Shown here: piece after piece, positions 59,490 to 64,000 of the stretch | Position numbering within the stretch: position 1 is the stretch's first letter | Layout: every line of letters begins with the position of its first letter | Position numbers and translations under genes: made by a program | The notes under the pieces: model-generated | Databases searched by the model: none | What the model was told of the DNA's origin: nothing | Seen by the model: the letters and a program-made list of their open reading frames with translations, nothing else | NCBI GenBank assembly: GCA_027625915.1 | Contig: JANTQA010000008.1 | Location: 11,595,001-11,659,000, forward strand | DNA: 64,000 bases | Source: Anaeramoeba flamelloides | Lineage: Eukaryota; Metamonada; Anaeramoebidae | Reading direction: 5' to 3'

Positions 59490-59999
59490 TTAATTATTAA
59501 AGAATTGACAAATGTAATTTTGGATTTTTTTTTTTAATTACTTTTTCATATCAGATAACAGAAACCCAAAATAATAGTATTACTGTTTCTAATAATTCAT
59601 CTTACAAACTTCCAAAAGTAACTTTTTTTTTTCGATTTTTTAATTTCAAAGACTAACTCAATAATTATCAACCTTAAAAAACCAAAAACTGGTTATTTTT
59701 ATTTCTCTTTTTATAAGGCTATTGTAATATTAATATATTTCCACTATATTCAAAATTAATTGTCAAAATAATCTATTGGTTGATTATTTAATTGAATAAA
59801 CAAATTGATTTTTTTTTGCTTCATATATCTACATTTTCAAACATATTTAAGAAAAAACCTTTTACAACTCTATTGTCTGAGAAATGATAATTCATTCTTA
59901 AAATTTATCTTGAAATGTAGATTTTATTTCTGAAATTCTTGGTTGTTTTTACTAATACAAGAATCATTTTTAATTGAGAAGATGAACAAATATTACTAC

Positions 60000-60477
60000 T
60001 GTAGTCAAAATAACCTGTGCAAAAAAATATAATGCGTGTTTCAAAATAAAAAGAGTGTTTTTTTTGTTATAGTTGACCAATACATTAACCAATCAAAGAA
60101 ACCAATAATAAACCCTAAAAAATATGGTAGTGGTTTCTTAAAGTTCTATTATTTAAAAAGAAATTCTAAAAATAAAGGATCAAATTCAATTTTTATCTCA
60201 AAAAATAGAGTAAAGTTTTTAAGAAAATTTTAATCATCAAAAAAACAAAATAATTCAAAAAAATTGAAAATCTTGAAAAATTTTCAACTATTTAAAAGAA
60301 TAATTTAAATTTTACTAAAAATAACCAGACCTTTACTTTCAAAATTGATTTGAACTTGGGTATACTATTTTTTAGTAGATTGGGTGTTGCCTTGTTACAA
60401 GAATAAAAAAAAGCACGGATAATGTTTTGAAACACGGATTATAGTCGTTTTGCACGTTTTATTTTGATCACTGTACT
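60000..60477. mobile_element. Mariner-type MITE
   Basis: Inverted ends GTAGTCAAAATAACCTGTGC and GCACGTTTTATTTTGATCAC, next to TACTAC and TGTAC. Subterminal TGCGTGTTTCAAAA is mirrored by TTTTGAAACACGGATTAT. The frame at 60036 lies inside and shows no transposase motif. Confidence 0.65.
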
Positions 60478-61317
60478 TTACTAATTGATTTTTTAAGGAG
60501 ACATTTAAATCATCTTAGTAATAATTTGATATATATTCAATAACAGAACACTTTAATCTTAATCTTCTACTTGGTAGACGCTAATCACTTAATTAAACAA
60601 ATTTGCAAAAGTTTCTTCTCCTTTTAAACTCAAAATTTCCTAATAGAATGAAAATTAAAAATTGGAAAAATAACATCAAACTTTTTAAACATTTTTTTTG
60701 AATTTATTAGTTATCACGAACTTGATAAAAGTCTATTCATTTTATTGTTCTAGTATTCCTGTGGGGTAATTTGTTGTGTGATTCTGATTGGTTTTAGAGA
60801 GCTATCTCTTCTTTTAAAATTGTCATTGATTTTATTAGAATTTGATAACTTTCCTCAAACAAGATAAAATTTATAAGGTATGTGATTTCAATTCAAATAA
60901 CTTTTAATTATTTTCAATCTCTTTACCTGTCTATTTCTAAGTTTATTATTTTTTTTTTAAAACATCAAACATTTTTTTCAGAAATATCAGATATGATCTA
61001 AATTGAGAATATGTAGACTTGATCAAGTTCTTCATGATTTACAAACAGTTACTTTTCCTTTATAATTGTTACTTTTAGATTGGTTTTTGCTGATCAGAAA
61101 AATTTCACAATTTTTATAAAATCTAAAATAATTGATGGATCTCATTAAAATAACATTTGTTCATAAAAAAATTGATTCTTCTGAGGCTTATTTTAGATTT
61201 TAAGAAACTAGAATAATTGATTGATCAAAAAAAGTAACAAAAAAGAATCTGAATAAAAAAACATTTTTATATTTTTCCAAATAAATTTTTTAAAATCACA
61301 CAACAAGCTTCAAATTC
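60478..61317. other. 5' flank of the RND-like gene
   Basis: No gene or element recognised. Confidence 0.4.
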
Positions 61318-62350
61318 ATGACCAATAAAAAAAAAAAAGAAGAAATTCCTTCGGATGTTAATAGTTTTATTATTTTTATTGTCAACCATCCATATTGGTT
61401 GATCACTCTCTCGATGGGGTTAGTTATAATTTGTACAATTGTGTCTTTTACCTATGAGTTTAAATATGACGGAACGGTAAAATTTAATTTTCTTTTCCTA
61501 TTCTGCGATGCCAAAAAAGACACATGGATTTTTTGATCCAAGAAACTAACTAAAATCCAAATTTTTCTTCTAGAACAATTATCTTGTTTGAAAACATAAA
61601 AAACAATCTTTCAAAGAACGCCAGTTTTTATGTTCGATCTGGGAAAACAGCAAATCTATTTGATGGTTTTGGAATGTCGATTAAAGATGAAACCTTCTAT
61701 TCAAAAGAAAATTATGAGATGAGGAATTCTCAACAGCTTGAAAACACACAGCCAACATGGGCTATTATAGTTTATTACACTTGTGAGGAATGTGACAATT
61801 TACTGGAATGGGAAAGGTTAGATCAGATCTATAATTTTGAAAATAAAATTGTGAAAGACTCACAATATCAGAAATTCTGTCTGAAAACAGATGATGGTGA
61901 ATGCGACACAGAAAATTCACCAATTACGCCGACCTCTTTTTTTTATGACTCAAATGGTAACAAAGTAAACAGCCTTCAAATAGGATTAGAAGATCTATAT
62001 AATGGCAACAATGGTCTCACACGCATGGGCATTTGTGATCTCAATTTTGACAACATTACTTATCAATCAAAATATCTGCGTGCCACTTTTAGATTTGGTT
62101 CTCCTTTAGAGAATTACAAAAACCAAGAGGATCAAGAGACTGAGCAAAATGACCAATTTAACGATTGGATTAAAGATTTGATTCCAGACTCAGTTGACGA
62201 TTCCAATTCAAAAGACTTGACAATCTATTATTTAGGTAATACATCAATTTTTTGAGACTTGCATTTTTGATATATTTTCTTTTTAGGAATAAAAGTTTTG
62301 AGAAATTGGATAAGATCTAGAGGACAAACAAACTATAATCGCCATAAGTT
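61318..62350 (+). CDS. Dispatched/Patched-like RND-family membrane protein, N-terminal part
   Basis: Exons are 61318-61457, 61574-62235 and from 62287. The N-terminus is Lys-rich, then one transmembrane helix (HPYWLITLSMGLVIICTIVS, residues about 25-44), then a Cys-containing extracellular domain. VYYTCEECDNLLEWERLDQI, the NFENKIVKDSQYQKFC stretch and YQSKYLRATFRFGSPL correspond in order to the first ectodomain of Dispatched. The domain ends YYLGIKVLRNWIRSRG. RND proteins of this type move sterols or lipid-modified ligands. Intron 1 (116 nt) needs an atypical GA|GTTTAA donor to keep frame; the obvious ACG|GTAAAA donor at 61477 does not. Intron 2 is only 51 nt. In frame, exon 3 meets TAA after NYNRHKL at about 62352, or uses a TT|GTAAAA donor. 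The remaining ten or so membrane helices expected of the family are not in the window. Confidence 0.55.
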
Positions 62351-62352
62351 GT

Positions 62353-62839
62353 AAAAATTGATATTTGTCTGATCAAGAATTTCAGGTTAATATTCACTAA
62401 AATTATTCCTACAAGATTCAAAATATGTTTGATCACATCCATTTTGATTTAAAATAACAATGATAAGAGAAATCGCAATTGTAAATTATAAGCTTTTCTG
62501 AATTTGAAGAAGAGGAGAAGGATAAAAATTATTTACCTTTGGGAGTAAAATTATTTCAATAAAAAAACTTTACAATTACCTGGATTGTCATTTTTAGAAG
62601 GAACTTTTATCTCTGAGTTATTTTTTTTCCCAAAGGTAATAGGATAAATATTTCAACAAGAATTCAATTAAACCCGACATAGAACTTCATTAATCAACTC
62701 TAGAGAGATGAATTATCAATTTTAAAAGATTTCATATTTCTCAATGAAATTTTAAGTCAAAAAGATTCTGAAATCTTTTCGGGTTTGAATTTTTTGATTT
62801 AAACACAAAAAGGAAAATAAGAAAAGCTTTTTTTTTCTG
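62353..62839. other. No further exons recognised
   Basis: AT-rich DNA. No helix-like coding continuation of the RND-like gene was found. Confidence 0.4.
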
Positions 62840-63860
62840 ATAAAATCTCATTTATAGTAATTTCTAAGAATTTTGTATGAACAAATAACATTGAAAAGAG
62901 AATCTTATTTTTGCAATGCAAGAAAAATAAATCAAATATTGAATCGTTTTAAGATCAAAAAAAATAGAATATTTATTTGATTCAAAAATTATTGATTAAA
63001 TTTCTGAAATTTAAAAAGATTAAGTTATATTCTGTTTCAAATATCCAGAGTATAAACAATGAACTTTGGTACTGATTTAAAATCACTTATTTGATAATTA
63101 ACTATTAATTTTTTTTTAGAGAATGTTTTGCTTTTGAATACTATTATTTGCTAGAAAATCTTTAAAAAATTAAGAAATAATTGTAAATTTTATTGATACC
63201 TTTAGATGATAAAAACTTTCTATGTTTAATAACTCACTGAAATAATTAAGATCGCTGTTATTGATTATTGATTAAAAATAATCAAAATAAAAAAATATTT
63301 CTTGAAGTTATAAATTAACTTTTATAAAGAACTAAAAAAGTATATTGGGAGAACTATTAATTTTTAATGGTTTGATTGGATTTTCTCCTTCTTTTTTTTT
63401 TTTTTTTTGGTTAATAAAGAGAAAAAATTGATTTGAACTCTTCTTTGAAAAAACAAATTATTTTTTTTTACAACTCTAAAATAAATAAAGTAATTTTTTT
63501 GAGATTAAGTTGATTTCTCGATATAGAGTCTATTCCGAAACTTGGTGGTTTTAATTTTCAAGTGAAATTTGATTCACTTCCTTTACAGGCAATAAGATTT
63601 CAATCTTCTTTCAACTAAAATAATTTGTTTATAAATAATTTGGTAATATTATTGGATTTTGGTTTTTTCAAAAATGAGAAAAATGGATCAAACTTTTGAA
63701 AATCAATAATTCATTTCTGAAAATAAGTAGTAAAAGTAAATTTATTCTTGTTGTAATAATATTTTAATTGGGTTTTCAATTTCAAGATGTGATAATATTT
63801 TTTTTTGAATTTGCTATTAAATTTACTATTAATTTTTTTTTTGGTTGGCTCTTCTATTTA
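62840..63860 (+). repeat. Long interspersed repeat, copy 2
   Basis: Collinear with 43630-44960 but without the LINE insertion. It includes ATCCAGAGTATAAACAATGA, TTTACAGGCAATAAGATTT and AAATGGATCAAACTTTTGAA. The family is unknown and no frame is conserved between the copies. Confidence 0.7.
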
Positions 63861-64000
63861 AGAAATCCCTCAAAAAAACAATACCATTTCGAAAAAAAAA
63901 ATAAAATGTTAAACAAACTTTGAGCCTTACTTTCGTTGGAACATCTCTAACAAAATTTACTTGTGTTCTTTAGAAAAATAAAATTGTGAATAATAAGATT

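Noticed and set aside
1-64000. CRISPR arrays, bacterial operons, rRNA genes
   Set aside because: No regularly spaced identical repeats with unique spacers, no operon-like spacing and no rRNA-like conserved blocks; gene structure is eukaryotic with introns.

Overview
The window is nuclear DNA of a very AT-rich unicellular eukaryote. The evidence is long Asn (AAT) runs in host proteins, GT-AG introns (usually GTAWGT-like donors, several AATAG/TATAG acceptors), polybasic CAAX Ras, ankyrin-BTB proteins, and non-LTR retrotransposon, SINE and MITE remains. ANK-BTB-BTB architecture with Q/N-rich tracts fits an Anaeramoeba- or amoebozoan-like protist. The species cannot be fixed from the sequence alone.

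Layout. 1-4.6 kb has no credible gene and one mariner-type MITE. 4660-5991 (+) is an intronless, GC-richer, divergent EF-1-alpha paralogue. 7.7-22.1 kb (-) is one giant gene for a USP9X/USP24/USP34-type protein of about 3100 residues in four exons, one 4.6-kb intron and one apparent frame change at a homopolymer; its USP core lacks the catalytic residues. 22.1-27 kb is mostly repeats. 27.5-32.2 kb (+) is a three-exon Ras GTPase with a 4-kb intron that holds one MITE nested in another. 32.3-35.8 kb holds LINE and MITE remains. 35.9-42.9 kb (+) is an armadillo-repeat protein with an N-terminal membrane anchor and a 4.8-kb intron; its 3' end was not found. 43.2-48 kb holds an insertion-intact SINE and LINE fragments. 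48.2-56.5 kb (-) is a three-exon Q-rich/ankyrin/BTB/BTB gene. 56.6-56.8 kb (-) may encode a small membrane protein. 61.3-62.3 kb (+) is the start of a Dispatched/Patched-like RND protein.

How it fits together. The recognisable host proteins belong to translation (EF1A-like), ubiquitin biology (pseudo-USP; BTB proteins are typical Cullin-3 adaptors), Ras signalling and membrane/sterol-type transport, with no sign of co-regulated clustering. The most striking non-genic feature is a family of modular hairpin arrays, built from three palindromic modules and a GTGCCGTAGA-type linker. It occurs at six places, all in the same orientation, between genes or inside long introns. Several MITE families, including one with TTAA target sites and an empty-site control in the window, explain much of the long introns.
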